64,000 nt of DNA, taken from contig VWZW01001652.1 in NCBI GenBank assembly GCA_013397115.1, positions 1,049,343-1,113,342 on the forward strand, written 5' to 3'. The notes under the pieces were generated by a model. It saw only the letters and a list, made by a program, of their open reading frames with translations. It ran no database searches and was not told the origin of the DNA. Below are positions 11,821-24,650 of the stretch, piece by piece. Source of the stretch: Edolisoma coerulescens. Its lineage: Eukaryota > Chordata > Aves > Passeriformes > Campephagidae. Each line of letters opens with the position of its first letter. Position 1 is the stretch's first letter. A program made the translations under genes and the position numbers.

Positions 11821-13312
11821 ACAAGCTTGTTTTGAGTTTATAATGTTTTCATAATGCCAGATCCACTGTTAATAGTTGGGCTACTCATAGACTGGGGATT
11901 CCTTGCAGACTCATTTTTTATTTTGTATTTTCATTGTCACTTTGTCATTAAATGAATTATCTTTTGGGTGATAGCAGAAGGGAAGGGAGAAGAATTACAT
12001 CAACTTCCTGGTTCCTTGTTTTTTTCTGAAGAAAGTGAACAGTCATCTGAGAAGAGTCAGGACAAAAGCACTGTTGTCTGATGGATCAGGGCACATGGCT
12101 GGGTAAACTAGAATTAACCTAATGTTCTCCTTTTGTTTTCTATGGGATTTTGAGTAATTTGCACCATCCTTGTTGTGCACCATCTCCAGCCACAGTGAGG
12201 TTCTTAACTCCATGTTAGCAGGGCCCCTCTCTTCATACATTGGTACAGTGTGCAATGCAAGAGGGGTGATGGTATCTGTCTGTACACATTGCCATAATGA
12301 ATACCTGATTGCTTCCTGGAAAATCAGTCACTATTTAACTAGATGATGACTGGTGCTGATGTTCAGGTTAGACTGAAATCTTAGTTCCTTGTAAACTATT
12401 TCGATGCAAGATCAGATACAGGGACTGCATCTGGGTAATGCTCTACCTTCTTTACTTGACTTTTTTCAGTTAAATAACTTTGGTTGTTTTCTCAGGACCC
12501 ATCTGTTCTTACTTCCCTTATTTAAGACGAAAGTCCTTTCATTGATTTTTTCCCTTCAGAGATCTGGAAAAACTTGTGAATTCTGTTTTCCGTTGAGGAT
12601 TAGTGACTGTGGCATCCATGTGCAAGTCCTGATCCAGCTAAGTGTGCACTTCCTACGTCAGTGGTAAACTGCACTTAAAATGAAACAAATGCCTTTCTGG
12701 ATTGAAGTTTTAAATGTCAGAGTAATTTTACCTTAGAAACCCTTATGCTTCAAAAAGAAAAAGATAATTTTATTTTCCAAAGAATATTTCTAGAAACTTT
12801 TGAATAGATCTAAAGTGCAGATTTCTTTGGTTAGCTCAATTGTTGTGAACATTTTTGCTTTCATTTGGCAGTGTGAAAGAATGTGTCACTTAGCCTTTTT
12901 TCCTTTTTTGCCTCAGGGAGCAATAATATAATATACTGTACATCTTGAGGTTATGTCTTGCCTATCAGAATTTGTTCTAGATCACTAGTTTGCCTGGTGC
13001 AAGATGGGGTCAAACCACATATCAATGAAAAGTGTCTCAGTTGCCAGCTGCAGTAATAAAGCTAATATTCAATACGAAAGGAATGTGTTAAATCAAGCCA
13101 GATTCTTAATAGTTTTGTAGCTCCTTGGAGCTAATTTCTGAATGAAGACAAACCTTTTTCAAAGCATATTACATGAAAGAAAAATTCTAATTTTCATTTG
13201 ACATATGGAACAATCTTAGCTCTTGTACCTTCAGCTGTTTGAAATGAGCAGGATGTCTTTCATACTTGTCCTTATTCGCTAATGATGGAGAGAAATAAAG
13301 AAACAGCTACTG
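11821..13312. other. Unique sequence, no gene seen
   Basis: AT-rich with no recognised repeat. Open frames up to 87 codons (plus, 12404-12667) show no domain. I find nothing to annotate. Confidence 0.5.
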
Positions 13313-13423
13313 ACGGCATCCTGATATGGTGGCAGCACGGCCAGGCCGGCTGCTTGGGGTGGTGCGTGGGCCTGGACGAAGAAAGCCCCGGGTATCGCGC
13401 TATGCTCTGGCCACAAGAAACCA
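13313..13423 (-). mobile_element. Remnant of an ERVK-like LTR (U5 end)
   Basis: About 110 GC- and CpG-rich bases align by eye with 15470-15585 of the nested LTR: the GGCATCCTGATA/GGGATGCCCTCA block, then GGCTGCTTGGGG, GCGTGGGCCTGGA, AGAAAGCC and CTGGCCACAAGAAAC occur in the same order. Only the U5-side piece survives. It is diverged and lacks clear ends or target-site duplications, so it is an older member of that family or of a close relative. Confidence 0.6.
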
Positions 13424-14958
13424 AAATTTTTAGGGGTTAGAAAGGAGGAAAAAGAAGTTAAGATATTTCTCAAAGAGCATAATGCTGGAGACATACTTGT
13501 GGTTGCTATACTTTCTCACTGGAAGTGAGAGTTACTGGATAAGTGTGAGGAAGACTTAATCTTCTTTCTGGCTTCTGGACATCCTTGCAAAGATAATCCG
13601 ATCTGCACTGGTGTCTCCACTCCTGTGGAAAAATTTGACTTTTAGGTATTTTTGTGTGGACAAGGCTAACAAAGCAAAGGTTGAAGAGAGTAAATGATTC
13701 TTTGACTTCTGACTGAGAACTGCTGTCTAGCCACTTCAAGTGACATCCTGATGTTGTCTTTCAAATACTATAATAAAGGCACAAAGACAAAGGTCCTTTT
13801 TTAGGATTTTGTTTTCAGAACTGATGATAGACACATCTTACATGCATTTGTAAAGAGAGGGAAATATAGTGTTCAACCTGTGATGGAGCTAATAGTACTT
13901 TCCTGTGCACCATAGCTGTATTTGTGGACAAATAGTCACCAGAAAATTTTAATTACAGTTTTTCTATTTCTAGTGATATACTATATTGTTACTATTCTTG
14001 ACATTGAACTATAAAAAATAAGGCTGTAAAAGTCACAATAATTTACGCAACTCTGCAAGTTTGTTCCTAGCACTGCATAATGTTAATTATAATTTATCTA
14101 GGCGGATATAAACTCAACCCAATGCTCCACAATTTCTTTGGGGACCAGATCAGTAGGAGACAGGGAATATGTTAGAGGTTTGCCTTTCCCACAGAGGGAA
14201 TTTGGCAGGGAGAGAACTGCAGTGGGTCTGCCTGTTTTCTGTTGAACTGGTTCTGGCTCACTAGTGAATTGTGTGATTACTGACTCCTGTGTGCTGACAG
14301 AAATGCAAAATGAGGGAGAATAAGGTGCTTCTTACCTGTTCTCTCTGCCTTATAGAATAGGCAGAGTATTTGTGGGCAGAGACAAAAGGGTGTTGATTTT
14401 ATGATGAGAGGTAGGTGATCGGAGCTTTGTTTCTCTGGACGTGTCTGTGTGGTGATGCTGGCTTGCAGCTTAGGTCAGTGTGCCCTCCTCATCTGTGCTG
14501 CTGATGTGCTGACATACATACTAATTAGTCTGCAGCCAGCGAGTTGCACTAGAGGACACTTCAAGTAAGAGATTCAATAGCTCAGTGCTTTTAGCTAGCT
14601 AATAAAACAGCATCTGCAGGTGCTAAAACAAATTAGTGTGAATTCCAGATGTCTAGCAAACATTGAACAGAAAAGAACAGTAACAGAAAAAAACCCCTTT
14701 TGTGATCTCTGTGTTGTGCCTGTTTTCTGAAAGGATACTTCAGAAGTCCAGATTTGTACATGTGCACAACTCATTATTTTTATGAAAAAAATGTGAATAA
14801 AACCAACTTGACCTTAGTGCTCTGAAATGTCTAACTTAAATGTGAACCAGACTGGGTTTGCTTGCTTTATTTTCAGATAGACCATTTGAGACGTCAGCAG
14901 CAGTTTTCTGGTCTTCATTCCTATAAATGTTTTCTTTGAATATTTCAGCAGCTCTTCA
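13424..14958. other. Unique sequence, no gene seen
   Basis: No repeat family and no convincing coding frame. The minus frame 13506-13739 (77 codons) has no recognisable motif. Confidence 0.5.
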
Positions 14959-15702
14959 GATTGTGTCATGGTTTAACCGCTAATGAACCAAGTACCTTGA
15001 ACTGCTTGCTCACTTCCCCACCTGTGGGATGGGGGAGAGAATCAGAAGGGTAAAATCTAGAAAACTCATGGGTTGAGATAAAGACAGTTTAACAGGGAGA
15101 AACAAAAGCTGTGCACTGAAGCAAAGCAAACCAAGGAATTCATTCAGTGCTTCCCATGGGCAGGCAAGTGTTCAGCCACCTCCAGGAGAGCAGGCTCGCT
15201 CAAAAGTAAGGATTACTTGGGAAGACAAACTCCAAATGTCCCCCACGTCTGCCTTCTTCCCCCTACTTTATGTACTGAGCTTCATGCCATGTGATCTGGA
15301 ATATTCCTCTGGTCAGTTGGACTCACCTGTCCTGTCTGTGTCCCATCCCAGTCTCCGATGCACCCCCAGTCTCCTCGCCGTTGTGCAGTGCAAAAAGCAG
15401 AAAAGGCCTTGGCTCCGTGTAAGCCCTGCTCAGCAATAACAAAAATGTCTCTGTGTGTGGCTGCATGGCCACGCTACCGGGATGCCCTCAGCAGTTCCGC
15501 CAGGTCGGGTGCTTGGGGGGTGCGCGAGCCCGGATGAAGGAAGCCTGGGGTCTGCCTGCTACTCCCTCGCCACAACAGGAACACACAAAAGCGGTCGAGA
15601 ACGCAGCTTCCCCACTCAAAGGGGCTTTCCCCAGGCTGGTGGAAGGCGCGCCGGCAGAGGCAAAGGAGGAGAGAGGTGGCCTGCTGCTTGGGTTCCAGGA
15701 GG

Positions 15703-15708
15703 TTTAAT
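15703..15708 (-). promoter_or_regulatory. Polyadenylation signal of the nested LTR
   Basis: ATTAAA on the minus strand, between the TATA box and the GC-rich U5, matches the expected LTR layout. Confidence 0.6.
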
Positions 15709-15758
15709 CTTCTGAAGATGGGGAATGCAGCAAGACCCCAAACCAGGAATTACAGGCA

Positions 15759-15766
15759 TTTTTATA
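15759..15766 (-). promoter_or_regulatory. TATA box of the nested LTR
   Basis: TATAAAAA on the minus strand, about 50 bp upstream of the ATTAAA signal, is where a short-R retroviral LTR promoter would sit. Present-day activity is unknown. Confidence 0.65.
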
Positions 15767-16025
15767 CTGGGACATAGGGAGGCAGGGTCAGGGGTATAAT
15801 AGGGAAAGGGAACATGGGAGGGGTCGCCTGGGAAACAGCCAGTGAGGATGGAACAGAGGAAGGATTACAGACGACCAATGGGGAACTGAGGGCAGGGCTG
15901 CAAGGAGGCTGTGGGAACTCGCAATTCACTATGCTACATCTGTGTTCAGCACAAATCCAAAACAGCCCCATACCATTCATTGTGAAGAATATTAACTCTA
16001 CCACATCTGAAACCAAGACAGAGTG

Positions 16026-19000
16026 TCTTTTATGCAGTGATCTTGCCCAATTGTTTTGGAAACTTCAATCATTAAACTTTCCAAACAAATTGCCTAGGTA
16101 TCCTGAACACATCTAAAAACCAAGTGTGTAAGGTCATCTTTTTTCCATCTTCCTTGGGATTTTTCTTTTCAAGTGCCATTTCTTCAGCCAAGAAGACCAT
16201 AAAACTTTTCAGGATACATTTATTGCTTCAAGTATTGTAATAGTCTGTTATTCAGTGTGCTCTGCTTCTGAAAGTGGTCAGTGCTTATGAAAAAATTAAG
16301 AAAGGCAGGGACAAATGTGGTGATACTTCCTCAATATATTTTTCCAGCACAGGCTTTCTGGCCCAGACGAAGTATGAGTTTGGGCTTTTTGCCTCCACTT
16401 AAACTTTTTTCCCAATGTATTTGTCCAATTTCTTTTTGGATTTTAATATGCCTCAGTTATCCACAACATTTTGCAGCAGTGAATTCCTCAGAGAGGAAAG
16501 AGACCATACAGCTTGTCACAGACACATGGATTTGCAGCCATTAATCCCAAAAAGAAGACATTAGCTCTGTCTAGTCTATGGTTAGACCTTTAAAATTTCT
16601 TCCTAAGTGGGATTAGAGTCTTGTTCCTTTCCTGGCACTTCCAACACGTTTAAGGAGCAGATTGAATCAATGTATTGTTTTCAATAAAGATAATTTTTTA
16701 GGCTATAAATTCTACTTATATGTGACATAAAAGGAACATAAAAGAAACTGGGCAGCAGCCATCTACAGTCTGGATAATACAATGCCTAAATTCCACTTGC
16801 AAATCTAGCCTATTGGCTTGAATAAGACATTTTGTCCTACAGAATGTGATGTCTCCTCAGACATATTGTCTATCTTCACAATTACACTTATATTAAGCAA
16901 GACAATTACCTTCCAAACCCTCTTTTCCTTCTGTTTTCTAAGTGATGATTTTTCTCCTGAACTTATATTATCTATCTTTGTGTATTGTTTAGTAGTGTTT
17001 TAAAAAAATAAAATAGAATATTTATTCACTATTTTCTGGTTGAGAGCACCCCAAAACCCCACCATGTCAATATATAATTTAATTATGATTCCATGTCATG
17101 AAAACTGCAGTTTAGACAAAAGGGAACGTTTGAACAACAACTTAAAAATAAAATCCGCAACGATGAACAAAGGCACAGAGTTGCTTTTGTACATGAAGAA
17201 AGTAAAAAGCTGGTAGGGATAAGATAGAGGCTGGTAAAATCATGAGGTACTATAAAAAGATGTGAATATTCCCTATTCCACATAATAAAGAACCCTAAGG
17301 GCATTAAATTAAGCTACAAAGCGTCAGGTTTTAACAGCTGGGAGCTTAATTGTTTATTAGAGGTATCTACCACCTATCTAACAGACTTGTATCTTTGTAT
17401 TTTGAGTTTGGGAGAGGTTAAGAAACAAAGGGTATGAATTGGCATAGCGTCATTTCTGATCCCATAGACTTTTGCATTCAGGAATTGTGAAAGACTGAAG
17501 CAATAATTAAGTGAGGCTTTGCACGCATTTAAGTGCAGTAGCCAAGCTATTGAAACAGCTTTAGGCAAGGTCCTGAAACCTCTTACGTTTGTTCGAGATT
17601 AGCTTTTCCTCCCTTAAATGAAGGAAGTTAAACACTCAACTGCATGATTTTGTAAAATTCCCAGGTCTTGTTGTCCCTGAGGCATTGCCACTAGTATCTA
17701 AACTGTATAGCAAAGTGGTTCTTTGAGTTTGGCCTTTATATGCTTTGTCCATTCATTTCACTGCTTGAAGTCAATCACAGGTTTTCTTTCCATTGACTCA
17801 TGTGCTTTTAGACCTTCCAACTGTGAACTTACAGAGTTGGAATCTGCAACTGAAAGATAATCACAACCATCTAGAAAATGTAAAACATGTCCTAGAAGCA
17901 CAAAATCCTGGAATCACTGGAATGCCTCATCCTTAGGCAGAAGCTAGGCCAGTTAACATGCAGGCACTGCAGGTTTTAACACAATCCAGTGCTGCAAACT
18001 GCTGCTGCAGAAGCCAGAAATTGCCAGTGGACTAGGAATTCTTGCTGCAAATCCTTATATCCAGAAGCTGTTATTACGGAAAGAAAGGATAAGTGTGCAT
18101 GCAAGCTGGTAAGTTGTGCTTCCCTCTTGCAGGGATGGTGGTTCAGTCCTGTGTTTGCTGCCAAGACTGGCTTTAGGTCAGCTCCATGTTTTGGACAGTC
18201 TTCCTGTTGTTGTGTGGGCGTGGTGTGGAAACAAGAAAAGCAGTATGATAAGCTGCTGCTTTTTCCAGTTTCACTTTTTTAGTCTGTGTGAATGCATTTA
18301 TTTACTAGGATCCAACACCTGTAATATAGAAAGTAGATGCTATAATCCTGTGCTCGCTTTTGTTTGGTTAAATGTTAGGTGTTTGTAATATGGCCTGTGT
18401 ACTCCTGTGTTTTATAAATCTCCATGAATAGTCACAGTGATACAGAAATACTTATTTTTAATGGAAGAGGAAACTGAAAAAGGGCCATGAGATCTGTGCA
18501 CCTGGAAGCACTAACTTTAGCAAAGTCTCCAAGGGCATTAATATTTCTAATATCTAGAGTTAATGTTCTTGCTGAACATGGGTTTCAGCTGATATTTTCT
18601 GGTACTCACTTTCCAAAATGAATCATCTTTGGGGATTGAAAGACAATTACTTTGTTTTCAAGGAGGGATCTAAATATCTCAAAAACAATTTTACAGACAG
18701 AATAGATCTGTTTATAGATGGCTATAGATCAGTTTAATTTTCTCTACTGTGTGTTTCTTACTTTTTGCAGCTGCAAAGAAGATGCTGGTCTTCTCCAAAA
18801 GGACTTGTTTTTTAATGATCTTAAAACATAATCATAAACAAGCAGCTGTTTTCTTTAGAACTTTTTAATTAGCTAAAGCTTTACTGTGCCTAAAAGGTGC
18901 ATGTTTATCTAGTCTGCAGAAAGCTGCCCTTTTCCTCTCCTTGTCTTCCAAGAAATAGGGCATCTGCTGGAGAAAGTAGTGACAACTTCTGCTGCTTCAG

Positions 19001-20639
19001 CTAGATACAAAGTGGGAAAGACACATGAACTGTAGAGTCTGCTTTACTGCTTTACATATTCCTGTAGATCAGAAGTCCTTTAAAGGCCTTTAGGAAATGC
19101 TGTGCAATCTGGCTGTCTCTCTGCCTGAAAAGCAATTCTGTTTTGTTTGGGCAGGTGTGAGGAGAAAGTTGCCAGCATGCAAATGCCTGAGAGGCGTGTG
19201 TGTCTCTGAGATTGACTGTTAACTTCTAGGGACTAAAGCTGTGGTGAAATAGTAAAGAACAATACTCTTTCAAGTGTACTGAGAGATCTCTGTAAAATAA
19301 ACTGATTGTCTTTCTTTAGGTACGTAGGTGTGCTACAGAAGTATGTATGGTAGGTAAAAAAATACTCTGTTGGAAAGCTCTGCATTTTGACGCCACTCTG
19401 TAGACATAATGCCATATGAGGGATGACATTTATTTAGGCTGCCTTTGATCTCATTGATGCTGGTTTTTTTCATAACCAAAGCCAAAATATCCTAATATCT
19501 TTTTCAGTTGCATTTATTCTCTAAACACTGTCTTTCCTTGGGCCTATATATACTGAATTTTTAGTCTTATAATTTGGAAAACAGGAAGTTCTCCCTACTG
19601 GAAGAATCCCTTATATGATGGTGAATACAGTGTTACTGTGTATAATTATACATGCATCCAACAGCTTTGATGGCAAAACTGTCACTAATTTTGATTTTAG
19701 TAAGCTAAGTCTCTTTGTGATAACCTCAGTAGTGGAGTGTTTTTACGTTGAGCTGGGATCAAACCCCGGCAGTTGATGGTGAATACCAGTTGAGATAGTA
19801 ACCTAAAATGTCTTTAAAAGTAACAGTAAATAAAGCATGAAATTATTTTGAACTTCTATTTTGTATTTACTCTTCTTGCTTCTGAGTGGCAGTAACTTAC
19901 CTACTAATGTCTATGAAACCTAGGATGAGGCTGGAAGTTGAGAGGTGCCTGTGGACCAGTACTAGAATCTGAGGCATTGGATGTAAAAATAATTGGTAGT
20001 CCTTTTTCTTAGTAATAGATGGAAATCTGTATGCATCCTCTGTTACATCCCAAATTTTCCTACAGATTTTATTTATCATTCAAATTTCTCCTGCTTCTGT
20101 AGAGTTAAGCAGTGTATTTGGTTACATCAGAACTTCTGCAGATCTTATGGGTGCTCTCATGTGGGGTTTTGGTCAAGATCCACCTATCTCCCAAAAGCTG
20201 CTTGGATTCTTGTTTGTTAAGGTACTGCTTTGTTTTCTATGCACTATCAGATATGAGAGACCTAGAAATGGCAAGATGTTGCATAAGGAAGAACTCTAAA
20301 TCAGAAGTGACTACTTGTGTGGGGGTCACAGGCACTTTCTCGTGTCAGAGAGTTCAGCATGCTCTCTACCTCCCATTACTGTAAGAAAAGGATTGCCTCT
20401 CTTCTTCTGCATTTTCAACCTTTTTAGACATCTAGAAACCAGACAGACTCGAGGAAGAAAGCCTTTTCTCCCTTGCTGTTCTTTGAGCATCAGATGCTTG
20501 CCAATCCTTTCTGTCAAGAAATTTTTCCAATCCCTGATGCAACCTGAGGCTGTTTTCTCTCTCCCTGTCACTTGTGACTGAGAAGAGAATGACCCCCATG
20601 TCACTATGACTTCCTTTCAGATAGTTTTAGAGATGGTTA
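16026..20639. other. 4.6 kb of unique sequence, no gene seen
   Basis: AT-rich throughout. No repeat family recognised. Open frames up to 100 codons carry no domain signature or convincing exon borders. Confidence 0.5.
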
Positions 20640-20812
20640 AGGTCTCCTCTGAGTCTCCTTTTCTCCAGAATAAACACTCCCCCAACTCCCTCAGCTGGTC
20701 CTCATTAAGACTTGTGCTCCAGACCTTTCACCAGCTCTGTTGCATTTCTCTGGACTTGTTTCAGCACCTCAATGTTTTTCTTGTAGTGAGGGGCCCAAAA
20801 GACATTCAACAC
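20640..20812 (-). mobile_element. Short CR1 LINE fragment, minus strand
   Basis: The plus strand shows the reverse complement of a conserved CR1 C-terminal coding block: TCCTCTGAGTCTCC, TTTTCTCCAGAATAAAC, CCCTCAGCTGGTCCTCAT and TTTCTTGTAGTGAGGGGCCC in the usual order. Minus translation includes APHYKKNIEVLKQVQRNATE, matching the CR1 pattern. Both flanks drop out of alignment, so this is an internal remnant of about 170 bp. Confidence 0.8.
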
Positions 20813-21756
20813 ATCATGGATCCAGGCTTGGATCTTAGGTTCTTGTGGAAAACAAATGTTTATGTCCTCCAGAGTCTGCTCTGCTCTTGCTGCATGGATG
20901 TACAAGACAGTTTTTGAGCTGCTATAGTGTACATAGCGCAGTGTTTGTTTCCAGGTAAACTTCACAGATTTTTGGTTGCCTTTGCATCTGTTGTTTTAGC
21001 ATCTGATTGGTGAGCAATGTGATTTAGACAGAGAGGAAGACATCCTAATCAGTTTTCAGAGGCTTAAGCACTCTCCTCTTTTAGTCATAAATTTCATAAA
21101 TCCCTGTGAATACCAACTGAGACTGCATTTATTGTCTTTGTATAAAATAGCACCCCCTTTGCTTATACTGGATGAGATGATGCAGACTTGCAAATCTGTG
21201 CCCTCCTGTGGCTTGTTTCTCTTGATGTGTGAATTTACAGAGACTGGTACTGTGGCTGGGAATACTCACAAAGAAACCATGGGCTGGATATTGGAAGCAA
21301 GGAGGCTAAGGCACTTGTTCCCTTACCGTTTGTCACATGAGGGTACGTATTTCTGTGGGGTAAGATGCTGTCCAAGGGAGGCATTCAGTTTCTATCCCCA
21401 GGCTGTTCTTTACTACCTCTCCTGGGCTGGCAATCTGCACCACATTTTCTCTAGGGCTTCGTAGCTGTGGTATTCAGGTTTTAGGAACTGGAAAGACCCA
21501 TGACACTGTAGGGGAATAAGACATAAGGGTTTGAGAGAGATTAAAACTGACTTTGTATACATAAGTGAAGGACATCATTCTTGCAGCTGGAGGAACAGGT
21601 GATGGGTAGATGATTGGCTTTTTCAGCGAGATGAGAAGCCATACCAGCGTGACTGAAAAAATCATCCAGGAAAAAGATCCCATCTCAAATGTCCTTTATT
21701 TTGGCATGTCACCTTTGTGATTGTGGCATGAAATAATTTTTCCATGCCAATAGTCA

Positions 21757-21804
21757 TATGGAAACTTGTTCTCTCAATAGGCCTATGAAAGCTTGTTCTC
21801 TCAA
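21757..21804 (+). repeat. 27-bp imperfect tandem duplication
   Basis: TATGGAAACTTGTTCTCTCAA (21757-21777) recurs as TATGAAAGCTTGTTCTCTCAA at 21784-21804, giving a period of 27 bp. Confidence 0.8.
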
Positions 21805-24593
21805 AAGCATAGAGAACTGTAGTGTGCCTGTACTAAGACACAAGGTCATACCATGAAGAGATTGGCCAAAAGGAAAAGACATCCCAAAAGGGTGAAGAGA
21901 ACTTGGGAGTTTCCTAACAGATTTCTTTAGCTTACTATATCAGACCAGTAGCAGAGCAATTTCTGGTTTGTCTTTAAAGACTGTAACTCAGTGCAGTTGT
22001 GAACGGACAAGTGTGTGGATGGGCCTGCTGTGCCTGTCATGAATATTTAGGATTTAAAGTGATAAAAACAGGAGCCATGGATGGGTTCAACAACAAAGAA
22101 AACAGGTGTGAATGACATGCTACCAGATCTCTTAGAATTTTTATCAGTGAAACTGTGCTTGTGAACACTTTTAAGCTAATTTTGGAAAGCGAGTTGTAAT
22201 AATGACTGTAAAACAACATCTGTCTGGTAGCTAACGATATGGTTTTGCCTCAAGGTTAGGAGTTTTTTTATTGTTATGTTATCTTGGCAGATAGGAAACA
22301 AATCTTCCTGAACTTTACATAGCGCTATCTACTGATGTGTGGCAATCTTTGACTGTCTTTAGGCTAATGTTTTAATGCTACTTTAATGCTGGATCAGTGT
22401 AGACTTGGGCAGTGAAACTTTAGACCATACAGATACCTCAAGGGGTATTTAATGTTCGGTTATATCTAATCATCAATTCTAGTAATTCCTTTAAGGTCTG
22501 CCACAAGAGACTGAGGCTTGGTCTTTGCCTTTAGGTGCTTATTTCTAGAAAGATAAAGGTCAGATGAGTGTACGCCAAGAGATACAAAGGGTAATGATAA
22601 CTTAAGGCATTTAACATATCTTTTAGAATGAGTACCACATTGTTACTTTGTTCTTTGAAATACCCTAAATTTTCCTTTGCACTAAAAAGTAATATTTTGT
22701 AGATGTGAGTGAAATCCAGATTTCTAATGTAATCTTCATTATGAAATATGACTCTCTCTTATTGGTGTTCATAATAGCTTTTCTATATATGTTGGAAAAA
22801 CAAGTGCATATGTGCTGGTTTTGCTAGATACCATTTTCTAGAACAAGGTTTAGTATGGTAATTGTGTGGAGAGCATTGATTGATCATACAAATAAATATC
22901 AAACCACAGCTACTTTTTATATAGAATACGTCATTGTGGAAAAACTCCCTGTAGGGCAAAATTACAAGCTGAACAAATTTGTGAAATTCCCAATATCTTT
23001 AAAAGCGTATAAGAAAGAATACACTTCCTCATCGGTTTTATGTCAAAGTTTTAATGGGTATCAAGCCGAAAGTGAAACTTCACCAAGAGACAGTTAAATA
23101 AGATTTACTGTGTTTCTTACAAAGTCTTTATATGAGACAGAAGAATTCATATGATTGTGAGTTAATTTACCATATAATCTCTTGTTTCATTTGCCTATAA
23201 TTAAAGTTGAAATATCTCCTTTGTGAATTTAGTCTCTCTTTTCACATTATACTGGAATATGCTGATGACAAGAATCACATTCATGTAGAAATTATGAACA
23301 TTTCTGAGAAGAAAGAAGTGTGTCACTTTGGATTGAATTTATCCTATCTAAGTTTAGTTGTCTCTTCATATGTGCTGCAAGGTGCTTCTAAGCAAACTTT
23401 GATAACTAGGGATCATATTAATTTACCTGTTGTCGTCATCATCATCATAATTTCTGTTTTCCTTTTTTTTTTCAGTCATGCTACAGCCCTGTGTAACTGT
23501 GACAACTATGAAAGAGCAATGTTAGACTAGTACTGGCATGCTGGAGTCACCTATTACTTCAGTGTCTTCTGAAAATAATAAATCTTACTCTCTGCTTCTT
23601 TTCCACAAACTGCCTCCACCCACTTGGGGTTTTCCATCTATTAGCAAGGAAAAGAGCTACAATCATGTGATCAGCCAACTCTATAGATTAGTTATAAATG
23701 TTCAGCTAACACTTAGTGGTCTACAGAGGAGAACTGACTTGCCTCGAAGTATTTTCCTCAAAACAAAAAAAAATCTGAAAGTCCCTAAACTAAAATATCT
23801 CTGAAAAATGAGAAAAGATTGGAGTTTACAGCACTTACTCATGTCTTTTTTTCCTGGAGCCTTGATGATAAAGCCCTTTAAAAGTGGCCCATTGACCGTT
23901 ACTGGTTGTTTAAAACACCTGCATTCCAAATCAAACTTCAAGTTATATTAATGGAAAGAGTATAAATGGAAGAGATTAACAGAAAGTGGATAAATGTGTA
24001 AGTCTGTGTTGTCTTGGTCAACCTTGAGACTCATGATCTGATGTGGATCTGATTAGAGGAAGAAAACAGTCTTGCAGAGAGACTGGTGGCATAAAAGTCA
24101 GGTTCAATCCAAAATTGAATATTTTAATATTTTTGTAATTTTACTATTAATATACAATAGTAATAATTGAATAATGTTTATATTGTATATTAACTCTCCA
24201 CTGCAGCCAAAAACCTGCTTCATTAACTTCCCTTTCAACTGAAGTGGAAACATTCCATTGCATCACCAACAGTATTGACAACTCTTCTCCCTTAGCCGAT
24301 AAGTTACCTGTTTGAGCGCTTTCTTCCAATAAAAATGTATGTGTAATCCAGTTTTTGAATGGCATTAAATGTTTTTCTTGTCTGAACCTATAGTTTTGAA
24401 CTATGTTTATTTTTATAAATAGCTTTACTGGAACCTTAAAAAAGCATGGTACTTGAGCCTTGTAAAACAATGTAGCCGTTTAAGTTCTATGATAATATCA
24501 GCCATAGAGCATAATTTTGACAAATACAACTGTTCTACATGCAATCGTAGAACTAAACTTTAAAATTAAAATTATTCAGAAGAATACTCATCT

Positions 24594-24650
24594 CTGAATG
24601 AAGCACATGGAGACAAGCCACCTGCTGAATGAAGCGCATGGAGACAAGCC
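24594..24650 (+). repeat. 31-bp tandem duplication
   Basis: A unit starting CTGAATGAAGC and ending GACAAGCC at 24594 is repeated at 24625 with one mismatch over about 26 bp. It is probably a recent slippage or microhomology duplication. Confidence 0.85.

Larger units (their letters stand above)
15456..15938 (-). mobile_element. ERVK-like solo LTR nested in the ERVL LTR, 483 bp
   Basis: It is bounded by perfect 6-bp direct repeats TCTGTG at 15450-15455 and 15939-15944. On the minus strand it begins TGTAGCATAG and ends GCAGCCACA (TG..CA). Six-base duplications are typical of beta-like ERVK integrations. On the minus strand, U3 is 15938 to about 15735, with TATAAAAA at 15759-15766. R carries an ATTAAA signal at 15703-15708. 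U5 is the GC- and CpG-rich remainder to 15456. A related remnant lies at 13313-13423. The clean duplications and retained CpGs suggest it is younger than its host LTR. Two 84-86 codon plus frames inside it are antisense artefacts. Confidence 0.9.
14964..16020 (-). mobile_element. ERVL-like solo LTR, split by a younger LTR
   Basis: Read on the minus strand it begins TGTCTTGGTTTCAGATG, continues GAGTTAATATTCTTC, and ends in GGTTAAACCATGACA: the terminal TG..CA and sequence layout of a common avian ERVL-type LTR (usual start TGTCCTGGTTTCAGCTGGGATAGAGTTAA). The flanks are GATTG (14959-14963) and GAGTG (16021-16025), a 5-bp target-site duplication with one mismatch, which fits ERVL and an old insertion. 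Removing the nested element (15456-15938) and one copy of its 6-bp duplication leaves about 568 bp. No internal retroviral genes are present, so this is a solo LTR made by LTR-LTR recombination. Confidence 0.88.

Noticed and set aside
11354..11835. Overlapping plus frames of 122 and 149 codons
   Set aside because: They are antisense to the reverse-transcriptase region of the minus-strand CR1 at 10982-11820.
21132..21464. 110-codon plus frame
   Set aside because: Composition is typical of chance frames (many Cys/Leu/Phe) and no motif is visible.
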